NCBI RefSeq assembly: GCF_016481275.1
Contig: NZ_JAEMNW010000002.1
Span: 248,001-312,000, forward strand
Direction: 5' to 3'
DNA: 64,000 nt
Source of the DNA: Antrihabitans auranticaus
GTDB taxonomy: Bacteria > Actinomycetota > Actinomycetes > Mycobacteriales > Mycobacteriaceae
Part shown: in pieces, positions 24,875-33,648 of the stretch
Layout: every line of letters begins with the position of its first letter
Numbering within the stretch: the stretch's first letter is position 1
Notes under the pieces: model-generated
Databases searched by the model: none
Seen by the model: the letters and a program-made list of their open reading frames with translations, nothing else
Told to the model about the DNA's origin: nothing
Translations under genes and position numbers: made by a program

Positions 24875-25558
24875 ATGTTTACTGTCGTAGGTGAAGTGTT
24901 GCCGTTCGCGGTTGCGATCGCGGTCAGCCCACTGCCGATCATCGTCATCGTGCTCGTTCTCGTGTCGGACAGCGCGCGTGCCACCGGATTCGGCTACGTC
25001 ACCGGCCGTATCGTGGCGCTGACCGGTCTGGTCGGCGTTGTCATGTTCGTCTCGAATGCCAACACAACCGAAACCCCGCACAAGCACAACCCGACGACGA
25101 CGTCGTCGATAATCAGGCTGATCATCGGTGTCCTACTCGTCGGCTACGCCGCGTGGCTGTGGCACAAGCGGCCGCGGGCGGGCGACGAACCGAAGCAGAG
25201 TGCCCTCATGCGTCGCATCGACAAAGTGACGCCACGAACCTCTTTCCTGCTCGGTGTTGCACTGATCGTGTTCGACGCGACGAGTCTTTCGCTGGGCATC
25301 ATCACCGGTGTCGATATCGGGCAAGCAAAGTTGGAGTCTGCCGAGTCAGTCATGGTGCTGGCGATGTTCGTGATCGTGGCAACCGCATCGGCGCTCGGAC
25401 CGATGATCATCTACGTTTTGGGCGGCGCGGCGGCACAGCGCACGCTGCATTCCGTCAAAGGCTGGCTCACCGCCCACGAGAAGGCAGTGATGATGGTCTT
25501 GTTCCTGGTCATGGGTGCAGTGCTGATCGGGCGCGCGATCAAATATCTCGCCAGCTGA
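24875..25558 (+). CDS. GAP/Sap family membrane protein
   Basis: A 227-residue integral membrane protein with six likely helices, starting FTVVGEVLPFAVAIAVSPLP, the hallmark of the Sap/GAP (sulfolipid-1-addressing) family. Mycobacterial members help move glycolipids across the membrane. The cargo here is unknown. It lies 24 bases after the MFS gene on the same strand and abuts, tail to tail with no spacer, the secreted peptidase gene. Confidence 0.82.
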   Translation: MFTVVGEVLPFAVAIAVSPLPIIVIVLVLVSDSARATGFGYVTGRIVALTGLVGVVMFVSNANTTETPHKHNPTTTSSIIRLIIGVLLVGYAAWLWHKRPRAGDEPKQSALMRRIDKVTPRTSFLLGVALIVFDATSLSLGIITGVDIGQAKLESAESVMVLAMFVIVATASALGPMIIYVLGGAAAQRTLHSVKGWLTAHEKAVMMVLFLVMGAVLIGRAIKYLAS

Positions 25559-27334
25559 TCAGCCGGTCACCGGCAAGGTCAACGGACCCGATCCGTCAGC
25601 GAAGATCGTCACCGGCAACGGTAGGAGACCGCCGCGGAAGCTGATGTCGCCGCCGCTGAACACCAGTCGCAGCGAGTGCCCGGTGTCGAAGCGGTGGACG
25701 ATTCCGGGAAGCGTGATCGGCACCGGCGCATTGGGATCGGCCACTCTGACGGGCATGATCAGGCCGTTGATCAGATTCGCGCTGCCGTCCGGCGCGATGT
25801 CGTAGACCTTGGCGAAAATTACCGGTGAGCCCGGCGATTGGATCCGGAGGGTGACGGTCGGCATGCCGACGACATCCAGCGGTTCGGCCATGGGATCGGT
25901 CGTGAACATCGCCTCGGTGCCCGGGATCTGCACGGTGGGGATGTTGTTGTTGTTCGGCGTGATGTTCAGCGGTTCGAGGCCGGTCGGCAGACCACCCGGG
26001 CCGGTGACCAGCGTCTGAGCGCCCGGGCGGGCGTCCGCGGGATTCGCCACCAAGCGGCGGTCGCCCGAAAGGCTGAACGTTCGCGGCTGTCCCACTGGGA
26101 AGGTCGCGCTCGAGGCGTAGGCAGGTGCGGCGTTCCCGGTGTAGGACACCCAGTTCCGGAAGTATGCGAATTCGGGACCGGTATCGACGGGGCTGTCTTT
26201 GAGGTAGTGATCGAACCAGTCCATGAGTCGACCAGTCTCGTACTGCGTGTTCGGGTTCAGATCGTTGAGGCTGAACTCACCGGGCGCGGGTTGGAGGTGA
26301 CTGTGCCCCCACGAATGCCAGATCATTTTCACTTCGACGCCACGCGCCTGAAGCGCCTCGTATGTCGCGGTGGCCTCGTTGAGGTCGAACAGGGTGTCCT
26401 GCTGGCCTTGGGCGAGTAGCACCGGAATCTTGATCCGGTCCATATACGTGGCGACCGATGCGTGCCGCAGGTGCGCGATGTTCTCGGGTCCGAGCTCACC
26501 CGTCACTCCGGCCTGCACGACCGCGTTGCACATGAACGGAATGTAGTTCGGGCATCCGGGGATTCGCGCAGGGTCGCTGACGTAACCCGACACCCCCGGG
26601 TTGTCGACGCCGTCGCCGAACAGCAAAGCGGCGAACAGGAGCTTGGCGGCACCGTTGACCGCGGTGCTGACTCCGCTGGTCGTCGACGTGCCATTGGGCG
26701 TCAGCGAGTAGCTGAGGTCGTTCCAGGTGATCATCGGCACGAGCGTGTCGATGCGGGCGTCGACCGATGCGGCGGAGAACTGGATGCCGCCGCCGTAGGA
26801 GCCGCCGAACATACCGACGCGTGGATCGTATGCTGCCGGAACGCCGTTGTGATCTGTGGCGTCCAGCTTGACGTAATCGAGCGCGGGCAACGGATTTCGC
26901 AGCTCGGGATCGGTGAAGGCGATACCGGGTTGCCCACCGAGAAAGCTCACGAGCTGCGACGCTGCGACGCCGTCGTACTGCGGATCGTCGAGCGAGATCT
27001 TGCATTCGGAGCCGCCGAACCCGAGACCCGAGTACGCGAGGGTGACGTAGCCGTAGTCGGCGAGCATCTGCGCTGCGGGCACCTGGTTGTGGTACGAGCC
27101 GCCGAAACCGTTCGTCGTCAGGGACGCCGGCGCCCTGTTGGACGGCGAGAGTCCGTTGGGGACGAAGAGCTCACCCTCGATCGTGCATTGGGTGGCGTTG
27201 TCCGGACCGGTCCATACGGACAGGTACAGGAGTTGGGTGGTGTACCCCGCCGGGTCTGCGTCTGTCGGTGCGGCGGTTGCGATTCCGGCTGTCAAAAGGG
27301 CAGAGAACAAAAGCGCAGTCGATCGTGCACGCAT
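25559..27334 (-). CDS. Secreted S15 / CocE-NonD family hydrolase
   Basis: A 591-residue exported alpha/beta hydrolase. Signal peptide: MRARSTALLFSALLTAGIAT followed by an Ala-rich cleavage region. The nucleophile elbow is GGSYGG with S179; the acid is probably in GQQDTLFD and the histidine in WGHSHL. The C-terminal third is the jelly-roll domain of X-Pro dipeptidyl-peptidases. Possible activities are X-Pro peptidase or ester hydrolase. The ATG at 27334 has GGAGG upstream; an in-frame extension to 27574 is ignored because it would precede the signal peptide. Confidence 0.87.
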   Translation of the reverse strand: MRARSTALLFSALLTAGIATAAPTDADPAGYTTQLLYLSVWTGPDNATQCTIEGELFVPNGLSPSNRAPASLTTNGFGGSYHNQVPAAQMLADYGYVTLAYSGLGFGGSECKISLDDPQYDGVAASQLVSFLGGQPGIAFTDPELRNPLPALDYVKLDATDHNGVPAAYDPRVGMFGGSYGGGIQFSAASVDARIDTLVPMITWNDLSYSLTPNGTSTTSGVSTAVNGAAKLLFAALLFGDGVDNPGVSGYVSDPARIPGCPNYIPFMCNAVVQAGVTGELGPENIAHLRHASVATYMDRIKIPVLLAQGQQDTLFDLNEATATYEALQARGVEVKMIWHSWGHSHLQPAPGEFSLNDLNPNTQYETGRLMDWFDHYLKDSPVDTGPEFAYFRNWVSYTGNAAPAYASSATFPVGQPRTFSLSGDRRLVANPADARPGAQTLVTGPGGLPTGLEPLNITPNNNNIPTVQIPGTEAMFTTDPMAEPLDVVGMPTVTLRIQSPGSPVIFAKVYDIAPDGSANLINGLIMPVRVADPNAPVPITLPGIVHRFDTGHSLRLVFSGGDISFRGGLLPLPVTIFADGSGPLTLPVTG

Positions 27335-27426
27335 CCGGGGGTGCCTCCTGTGTCGCAGCGTTGAGCGAACGGTACCGCACAGGAGGGAGGCGACGAATGT
27401 GATTCGAATGGCTAAAGGCTGTCCGA

Positions 27427-27948
27427 TTACCGCTGAACAGGCAAGGGCTGCAGCAGAAGGCGAGGCGATCGCAGTGCGACCGACACCGGATCGGAACGCA
27501 CGCTCGGATCGGCGCCGGGTCCGGGGCGAATCTGGAGTTCCCCGGGCGGTGGAATTGTTCCGCACGTAGGGCATTGACCGCTGGTTGCAATGTCGGTTTC
27601 ACACACCGCGTGAGAGAAGATTCGCCGCGGACCCCGTGGCGACCACCGCTGCTCGCCCCATTTGATGAGCGCGAACATGGCTGGCCACAGTGCGATTGCG
27701 TCCTCGGTCAACGTGTATTCGCCGTGCTTGTGGCCACCCGACTTTTCGAGCAGCCCGGTGTCGACGAGCGTCGAAAGGCGCTGTGTCAGTACCGCTTTGG
27801 AGATGTCCAGGTGGTCCTGAAGGTCGGTGAACCGGCGCACCCCGAAGAAGCAGTCGCGCAGGATGAGCAGGGTCCACCGCTCGCCGATCGCCTCGAGGGC
27901 GCGGGCCAGCGAGCAGTCCTGCCGTGCGTAGTCCGTTCCCAGTGCCAC
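27427..27948 (-). CDS. HxlR-family transcriptional regulator
   Basis: A 173-residue winged-helix regulator. CSLARALEAIGERWTLLILR is the HxlR signature with the N-terminal cysteine often used for redox or electrophile sensing, followed by the recognition helix region KAVLTQRLSTLVDTGLLEK. The C-terminus has a CPTCG motif and a further upstream cysteine, a possible small zinc or redox site. It is divergent from an MFS exporter across a near-perfect 18-bp inverted repeat, so it probably represses that exporter and itself. Confidence 0.9.
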   Translation of the reverse strand: MALGTDYARQDCSLARALEAIGERWTLLILRDCFFGVRRFTDLQDHLDISKAVLTQRLSTLVDTGLLEKSGGHKHGEYTLTEDAIALWPAMFALIKWGEQRWSPRGPRRIFSHAVCETDIATSGQCPTCGTIPPPGELQIRPGPGADPSVRSDPVSVALRSPRLLLQPLPVQR

Positions 27949-27965
27949 GATCGAATGCTACCTGA

Positions 27966-28025
27966 TTGGTCTGTTCAACGAACCAATATGCTAGGTTGGG
28001 CGAGTTAGTTCGTTGACCAGACCAA
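27966..28025. promoter_or_regulatory. Divergent operator for the HxlR regulator
   Basis: TTGGTCTGTTCAACGAAC at 27966-27983 and, inverted, GTTCGTTGACCAGACCAA at 28008-28025: 17 of 18 positions complementary, arms 24 bases apart. TATGCT (27987-27992) between the arms could be a -10 box for the exporter. Confidence 0.65.
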
Positions 28026-28037
28026 AGGTGCAGCACC

Positions 28038-29465
28038 ATGAAGATGCGTGAGACCGCGGCGGATCGAAGCGCCGCCAAGGCACTTTCGGTTGTGGCGCTC
28101 GGAACCCTGCTCACCCTCGTCGCGTTCACCGCGCCACTGGCGACTGTGAACAGCACCGCCGCGGGTCTGGGCGCCGACGCAGCGGGACGAACGTGGATCC
28201 TCAGCTCGATGAGCATCGGTCTGGGTGCCGCGTTGCTGTCCACCGGCACGATCGCCGACGATTTCGGTCGTCGACGAACCTTCGAGATCGGGATGCTGAC
28301 CCTCGCGCTCGCCTCGATCGCGAGTGCTGTCGCGCCCGACACCCTGGTGTTCGTTCTTGCACGTGTACTGCAGGGCATGGGGGGAGCGGCAGTGATCGCG
28401 TCGAGCCTCGGGATCATTGCCCATACCTTCGCGGCCGGTCCCGCACGCGCCGCGGCCAGCGGAGTCTGGGGTGCGAGTGTGGGTGCCGGCATCGCAGCCG
28501 GACCACTGTTGTCCGCGGGCCTCGACCGCGCAGCGAGCTGGCGTGACGTGTACTGGCTGATCTTTGCCGCCGCAATCGCCCTCGGGATCGCAGCCCACTT
28601 CCTGCTGCCGGAGTCGCGAACGAAAACGTCTCGGCGCCTCGATATTCCAGGCGTCGTGCTGCTCGCCTCCGGTATGAGTGCGCTACTCGCGGCGCTGGTG
28701 GAAGGCCGGCAGGGTTGGACGTCTGGCCACGTGTTCGCGCTCGCGGCCGCGGCAGCCGTACTGCTTCTGGCGTTCGGCGTGGTCGAGGCGCGCAGCTCGT
28801 CGGCGATGCTGGATCTGACACTCTTTCGCCAACCTGCCTTCGTTGCGGCGACGACCGCGGCGCTGGCAACCGGCGCCGGAATCATCGCGCTGATGTCGTA
28901 CATGTCGGGGTTCCTCGGTGCGGCCCTACAGATTTCGGCACTCGGAGCAGCCGGGCTACTGTTCGTCTGGTCGGGGATCAGTGTTGTTACCGCACTGCTC
29001 GCGCGCCGAATTCCGCCGAGCGTGCCGGGCAGGACGCAACTTGCGATCGGACTCGTCGGCGTTGGTATCGGTCAGTTCGCGCTCTTTGGGATCTCTGAAA
29101 CGTCGACGTGGGCGAGGTTCCTCCCCGGACTTGTCATTGCCGGTATCGCCAGCGGAATACTCAACGCTGCCTTGGGTAGAGAGGCGGTCGCCAGCGTTCC
29201 ACCGGGACGGGCCGGAATGGGCAGCGGCGCAAACAACTCGGCACGCTACGTCGGGTCGGCTATCGGTGTCACCGTCGTGGCAGTTATCGCTGCGCGGCCC
29301 GGATCGGCTGGGGACACCGCTGTGCTCGTGGACGGCTGGAATCATGCCGCCCTCGTCACCGCCACGCTCTCGGTGCTCGGCGCGCTTGTCGTGTTCCTGT
29401 CCAGAGCTCGGGCGAACGCCGGCGGAGCGGCCGAGCCGCAAGAGGTCGAGCACCAAAGGGTGTGA
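28038..29465 (+). CDS. MFS transporter, drug exporter type
   Basis: A 475-residue membrane protein with about 14 helices. Motif A is GTIADDFGRRRTFEIG after helix 2; RVLQGMGGAAVIASSLGIIA and the helix 5 motif GVWGASVGAGIAAGPLLSAG follow. It starts 90 bases from the divergent HxlR gene and is probably induced when that repressor binds its ligand. A hairpin (29470-29507) follows the stop by 4 bases. Confidence 0.88.
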   Translation: MKMRETAADRSAAKALSVVALGTLLTLVAFTAPLATVNSTAAGLGADAAGRTWILSSMSIGLGAALLSTGTIADDFGRRRTFEIGMLTLALASIASAVAPDTLVFVLARVLQGMGGAAVIASSLGIIAHTFAAGPARAAASGVWGASVGAGIAAGPLLSAGLDRAASWRDVYWLIFAAAIALGIAAHFLLPESRTKTSRRLDIPGVVLLASGMSALLAALVEGRQGWTSGHVFALAAAAAVLLLAFGVVEARSSSAMLDLTLFRQPAFVAATTAALATGAGIIALMSYMSGFLGAALQISALGAAGLLFVWSGISVVTALLARRIPPSVPGRTQLAIGLVGVGIGQFALFGISETSTWARFLPGLVIAGIASGILNAALGREAVASVPPGRAGMGSGANNSARYVGSAIGVTVVAVIAARPGSAGDTAVLVDGWNHAALVTATLSVLGALVVFLSRARANAGGAAEPQEVEHQRV

Positions 29466-29469
29466 ATCG

Positions 29470-29507
29470 GGTACCCCTTCGGGTGCGGTCGCCACCCGTT
29501 GGGTACC
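29470..29507 (+). terminator. Nested stem-loop after the MFS gene
   Basis: Outer arms GGTACCC (29470-29476) and GGGTACC (29501-29507), inner arms GGGTG (29481-29485) and CACCC (29493-29497). There is no U-run. It separates the transporter from the next gene and may be a terminator or part of that gene's leader. Confidence 0.5.
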
Positions 29508-29524
29508 TCGTGCGCGACGTCGAA

Positions 29525-29541
29525 ATCGACAAGATTTGCAG
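29525..29541 (+). promoter_or_regulatory. 17-bp box upstream of mini adenylation gene 1
   Basis: ATCGACAAGATTTGCAG, identical to 41490-41506 upstream of the paralogous gene. It starts 58 bases before the ATG. The role is unknown: shared promoter, regulator site or leader element. Confidence 0.65.
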
Positions 29542-29582
29542 TAACGAAGTCGCACAACGCGACGCACACTGTGGAGGTCGAT

Positions 29583-30035
29583 ATGCGCACCATCAACGAA
29601 AACGTCGGAGCAGCAACTTTCACGCGTCTGCAGCCGGAGATGTTCACCGACGCAGTCGAACTGGATCCGCAGGAAATCGCGGTGTCGACCGCCGACCGGC
29701 GACTGACGTTTGCCGAGGTCGACAGCTGGTCGGATCGGGTCGCGGACGCCCTCATCGCGCTCGGCGCCGGACCGGACGCGCACGTCGTCATGGCGCTGTC
29801 TCCGTCGATCGAGTCCTTCGTGGCGATCTGGGCAGTGTCGAAGACGGGCGCCCGCCTCGCATCAGTCGATCCGAGCGACCTGTACGCACCGGTCGGAAAG
29901 GTGCTGTCCGATCCGCGAATCACCGTCGGTGTCACCACTCGTGCACAGCGCCGACTGGTTCCGGACTCGATCAACTGGCTCGTCCTCGAGACGGGGTTCG
30001 AGGCGTTGGGTGGCGAGGCACTGCAGGCCGCATAA
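29583..30035 (+). CDS. Stand-alone N-terminal fragment of an AMP-binding domain, copy 1
   Basis: A 150-residue protein resembling only the N-terminal subdomain of adenylate-forming enzymes: LTFAEVDSWSDRVADALIAL, then GPDAHVVMALSPSIESFVAI and KTGARLASVDPSD (core motifs A1/A2). The phosphate loop (A3) and the catalytic lysine are absent because the protein ends near residue 150, so it should not form adenylates. GGAGG lies 6 bases before the ATG. The copy at 41538 has the same length and order of motifs, which argues for a conserved small protein rather than a decaying gene. It could act as a decoy, regulator or structural protein. Confidence 0.75.
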   Translation: MRTINENVGAATFTRLQPEMFTDAVELDPQEIAVSTADRRLTFAEVDSWSDRVADALIALGAGPDAHVVMALSPSIESFVAIWAVSKTGARLASVDPSDLYAPVGKVLSDPRITVGVTTRAQRRLVPDSINWLVLETGFEALGGEALQAA

Positions 30036-30076
30036 CAGCGCCCGCGGGTTGCGGGCGGCGGCGTACGCTCGCTCCC

Positions 30077-31640
30077 GTGACATCTGCCGAGTTACTGCTC
30101 GAAGCGCCGATCGTCGCCGTGACAGTCTACCCGCACGGCGCGCGAATCACCCGGCGAGGCACTGTCACAGTGCCTTCCGGCGATGCACATGTCGTTCTCG
30201 ACGACCTCGCGTTCGGTCTCGATCCGGGAACCGTCCGGGTTACCGGACGGGGGTCGGCCACGGTCCTCGGCGTCGACGTCGTGTTCCGGCATCATGCGGA
30301 ATCGCCCGAGTCAGCCGTGGCCGCACTCATTGTCCGGAAGAAGGAGATCATCGAGCGCAGTCGCGAAATCTCCGACGCCATCGAGGTGCAGGACGCGCGC
30401 CAACGGTTTCTGGACGAGCTTTCTTCACACGCGGGGGCGAGCTTCGCGAAACAGATCGCGGCGGGGCGGGCCGAATATCCGACCGCCTTCGCGGAAACGA
30501 TTGCGACGCAGCACAGTGCCGTGCGTTCAGAGAAGCGTTCGTTGACGGCTGCGGCCGAGGGTGTCCAGGACGAACTCGCAGCAATCGAGCGTGAGATTGC
30601 CGCCAGGGCCGAATACCGACCCGATCGGCGCGCGGTGCAGATCGCGACGGCCGCCGCAGCGGCCGCAACGATCGAGTTCGACGTCAGCTACGTGGTCGGC
30701 GGTGCGGGTTGGACCTCTGTTTACGATCTGCGGCAGACGGGCGAGCGGCTGAACGTCACGTGGTACGGCGTGGTTTCGCAGCAAACGGGGGAGGACTGGC
30801 CCGAATGCGACCTCGCCCTGTCGACAGCACAGGTGTCCAGATCGCTCACCGTCCCTGAACTCGCCCCCCTGGTACCTCGACCGGAAGCGGCCTCCGCCGC
30901 CGGCCGGCGTGGCGAGATCCGCAGGCGCATACGGTGCCGCGCCCGCACCGATGATGGCGTTGTCGGCTGATGCCGTCACCGGCGAGTTCCCCGTCGTGAA
31001 ACTGGAAACCGCGACCGTCGAGCAGGGGCTGATCGCCGCGACGTATCGACCGGTCCGGCCTGTTGCGGTGCCTGCGGACGGCGAATCGCATCGGGCGACG
31101 GTCGCTGTTCTCGATCTGGCCAGCGAACTCGATTACGTGACGGCACCTGTTATCGCGCCGGAGGCGTATCTGCGTGCGACAGCAACGAATTCGTCCGAGC
31201 ACACGCTCCAATCCGGACGCGCGTCGATATTCCATGACGACGAGTACGTGGGCACGACGATGCTCGCGGTGTGGGCGCCGGGCGAGGAGGTCGAACTTGC
31301 GCTCGGCGTCGACGATCGGGTGCGCATCGAGCGCGAACTGGTTCGCACGAGTGCCGGCCGCGGCTTCACGAGTAACAAGCGCGAAGCCGGATACAAGATC
31401 ACGATCGCCAACCACACCGCACGCGATGCCCGCGTAACGGTGCGAGATCAACTCCCCGTTTCACGGGACGAGACCATCGCCATCAAGGACCCGCGCATAG
31501 ACCCGAGGCCTACCGAGGTGACCGACCTCGGTGTCGTGACCTGGCGAACCACTCTCGCGCCGGGCAGTAAAGGCGAGTTCACGATGGGGTTCAAAGTCGA
31601 GGTCGGCAAGGGCATCGAGATCGCGAACTGGCGCGAGTAG
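30077..31640 (+). pseudogene. DUF4139 (MuiA-like) protein gene with a frameshift
   Basis: Two frames together encode one DUF4139/mucoidy-inhibitor-A-type protein of about 520 residues. The first runs from GTG 30077 (LLLEAPIVAVTVYPHGARIT, a coiled-coil, then VSYVVGGAGWTSVYDLR). At 30864-30869 there is a run of six C; removing one C continues the family sequence as ELAPWYLDRKRPPPP and joins the downstream frame ending EIANWRE at 31640. As written, the first frame ends at 30970. It is either a recent inactivation, a homopolymer sequencing error, or a slippage site. The function of the family is poorly known. Confidence 0.8.
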
Positions 31641-31795
31641 AGAAGGGCCGCGGCGATTGCCCTGTGCGTATCTGGCCGCAGTGCGTCGCCGGTCGTCGAA
31701 CGGGAGACGATGGACTGGTGCACCTGGGCAGCGGAGGTAATTTCCAAGCGCGCGTGATCGGATTTTCGGCCTGAATCGATAGGTACAATTTCCGG

Positions 31796-32533
31796 ATGAC
31801 CAGTCCCGTGCCAACCGCCGACGAACCCGTCAGCGGGCACATGGCGCGCTGGGAACGGCACAATTCGACTCGGCAGCGCCACATTGTCGAGGCAGCCGTC
31901 GAACTGATCGAGGAAAGCGAGCCCGGCGCCGATATTCCGGTGCAGCGGATCGCAAAGCGGGCAGGTCTGGCCAAGTCGGTTGTTTATCGCCAGTTCACCG
32001 ACAAAGACGATCTCGACCGCAGAATTCGATCGTTTCTGCTCGACCAGCTGACCGAGATCCTGGATGCCGCTCTGAATATCTCGGACGGCACGCTCGAAGA
32101 GATACTCGTTCGCACGATTCGGTCCGTCGCGGATTGGGCGACCGATCATGCTCGATTGCACGAATTCATGCGGCGCGGGCCGACCGATTACGACGATGCC
32201 GGCATCGACGCGATCACCAGCCTGAAAGCCCGAATCTCGCAGCGGTCGCACGAGATCATTTTCTCGATCGCGCAACTACTCGATGCCGACGCCCAACCGT
32301 TCGAACATCTGCCTTTCGCGGTGGTCACGATGGTGGAGGGAACGCTGAGTCATTGGGCGCGAGATCCGTCGCCTACCCAGGACCGGGCGCAGGTAGTGCA
32401 AGACCTCGCGACGTACGCCTGGTTCGTTCTGGACGGCGCTGCGCGGTCGGCAGGCCTCGTCGTAGACCCGAAAGTGCCGCTTGTGACCGTCATCGATCAG
32501 CTGATGGCAGCCCGCTCAGGTGCGCCTCTGTAG
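31796..32533 (+). CDS. TetR-family regulator, leaderless mRNA likely
   Basis: A 245-residue regulator with an N-terminal TetR helix-turn-helix: HIVEAAVELIEESEPGADIP, then RIAKRAGLAKSVVYRQFTDK. The C-terminal ligand domain is unassigned. TACAAT at 31784-31789 ends 6 bases before the ATG, so the transcript probably begins at the start codon. It converges with the AurF-like gene, and the two coding regions overlap by 37 bases at their 3' ends. It is a candidate regulator of the neighbouring oxygenase cluster. Confidence 0.88.
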   Translation: MTSPVPTADEPVSGHMARWERHNSTRQRHIVEAAVELIEESEPGADIPVQRIAKRAGLAKSVVYRQFTDKDDLDRRIRSFLLDQLTEILDAALNISDGTLEEILVRTIRSVADWATDHARLHEFMRRGPTDYDDAGIDAITSLKARISQRSHEIIFSIAQLLDADAQPFEHLPFAVVTMVEGTLSHWARDPSPTQDRAQVVQDLATYAWFVLDGAARSAGLVVDPKVPLVTVIDQLMAARSGAPL

Positions 32534-33489
32534 CGTGACCGTTCGCCGTCGATCCGCAGCCAGCGCCACAGGCGCCGCGTGACGGGATTCATGAGGCCCA
32601 AATCGTCGGCAAGCATCCGTACATCGCCGAAGTAGCCGGCCAGGACTCGCCGCGAATGCGCACTGCGCCAGAAGGCGTCGCGGAACACATCGGCCGGAAT
32701 GTCGAATTTTCTGGCGAATGCGCGCGGTGGGGTCATGATTTCGCCGACCAGCCACCGCATTGCGACTGGAAACGCGATTCCACATATCGCACGACTGACC
32801 GGATTCATTCCGCGGATGTGTGCGTGCAGGAACTCGTGCGCAAACGAAATGTGGCGTGCTTCCTCGGCTATGTGTATTTCCATCACCCGCAGAACGGCCG
32901 GTGGTGTGTCCTTGCCGCCGCGGATCAGCGCCTTCTGATAATGATCGATCGGCTCCTCGCCGCCGAGAATCCCGATAAACAAGATCACATGTGCGTAGCC
33001 ACCCGCGACGCCGATGAAAGGCGACAGAATTCTGAATATCGGGCGCATGCCGGGAACGTCGTCACCGATTCGGTTGACCAATTCCTGGAACATCTGTATG
33101 TGATTGCACTCTTCGGTCATCTCGTGCAGGCAGTAACGGAACTCCGGGGAACCGTTGGGCAGCTTCATGATGTACTGCATCATTCCGCGAATGAGGACGC
33201 TCTCGAACGCCGAGCCGACCTTGATCGCGTTGGCCTGCCGCCACCTGCCGATCTCGATCCGCCGCTCGAGCGGCAGATCCTGGTACCACTGGCTCGCACC
33301 GAGTGGGTCGAGTTCGGGGGAGAGCACCCAGCGCGGATCGTCGCGGTCGATCGCGAATTCGGCGCCATCCCAGTCGATGTCCAGATAGGGATCGAAGTGC
33401 CTGCGCACCGACCCCTCCGACAGCATGTGCAGCGTCTCGCGGTATTCGTCGCCGAACAGTCCGGAACCCCGCGAAGTCGACAGCGTCAT
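32497..33489 (-). CDS. AurF-like diiron oxygenase
   Basis: A 330-residue helical protein with ferritin-like diiron motifs: HEMTEECNHIQMF and EIHIAEEARHISF supply carboxylate/histidine ligands as in p-aminobenzoate N-oxygenase AurF (family DUF455/AurF). It may hydroxylate or N-oxygenate an unknown substrate. ATG 33489 is chosen because AGGAGG lies 5 bases upstream; an in-frame start at 33597 would extend into the operator region. It is divergent from the Baeyer-Villiger monooxygenase gene with a palindromic operator between them. Confidence 0.85.
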   Translation of the reverse strand: MTLSTSRGSGLFGDEYRETLHMLSEGSVRRHFDPYLDIDWDGAEFAIDRDDPRWVLSPELDPLGASQWYQDLPLERRIEIGRWRQANAIKVGSAFESVLIRGMMQYIMKLPNGSPEFRYCLHEMTEECNHIQMFQELVNRIGDDVPGMRPIFRILSPFIGVAGGYAHVILFIGILGGEEPIDHYQKALIRGGKDTPPAVLRVMEIHIAEEARHISFAHEFLHAHIRGMNPVSRAICGIAFPVAMRWLVGEIMTPPRAFARKFDIPADVFRDAFWRSAHSRRVLAGYFGDVRMLADDLGLMNPVTRRLWRWLRIDGERSRYRGAPERAAIS

Positions 33490-33575
33490 CGATGCCTCCT
33501 CGTCCTCGCCAAGCAGTGCCAGGACCTGCGCGTCTTGTGCTGGCGCGGATCTCTGGCGTAGTTTCTCCAACTTAA

Positions 33576-33592
33576 TGGGACGGAGTGTCCCA
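33576..33592. promoter_or_regulatory. Palindromic operator between AurF-like and BVMO genes
   Basis: TGGGAC (33576-33581), 5-base spacer GGAGT, GTCCCA (33587-33592): perfect 6-bp arms in TetR-operator style. It is placed to control both divergent genes. Confidence 0.55.
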
Positions 33593-33648
33593 GGCAAGGG
33601 TTTGTGCTCGACGAAGAGCGCAGCGTTCTCGAAAGCGTGGAGCGAACA

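Noticed and set aside
29499-29582. Longer N-terminus for the first mini adenylation protein
   Set aside because: The upstream part translates through the 17-bp box and lacks a ribosome site; GGAGG precedes the ATG at 29583 and the paralogue has the same length.
30909-31640. Separate 243-codon gene downstream of a DUF4139 N-terminal gene
   Set aside because: Reading one base fewer in the six-C run joins both parts into one family-length protein, so a single frameshifted gene is the better explanation.
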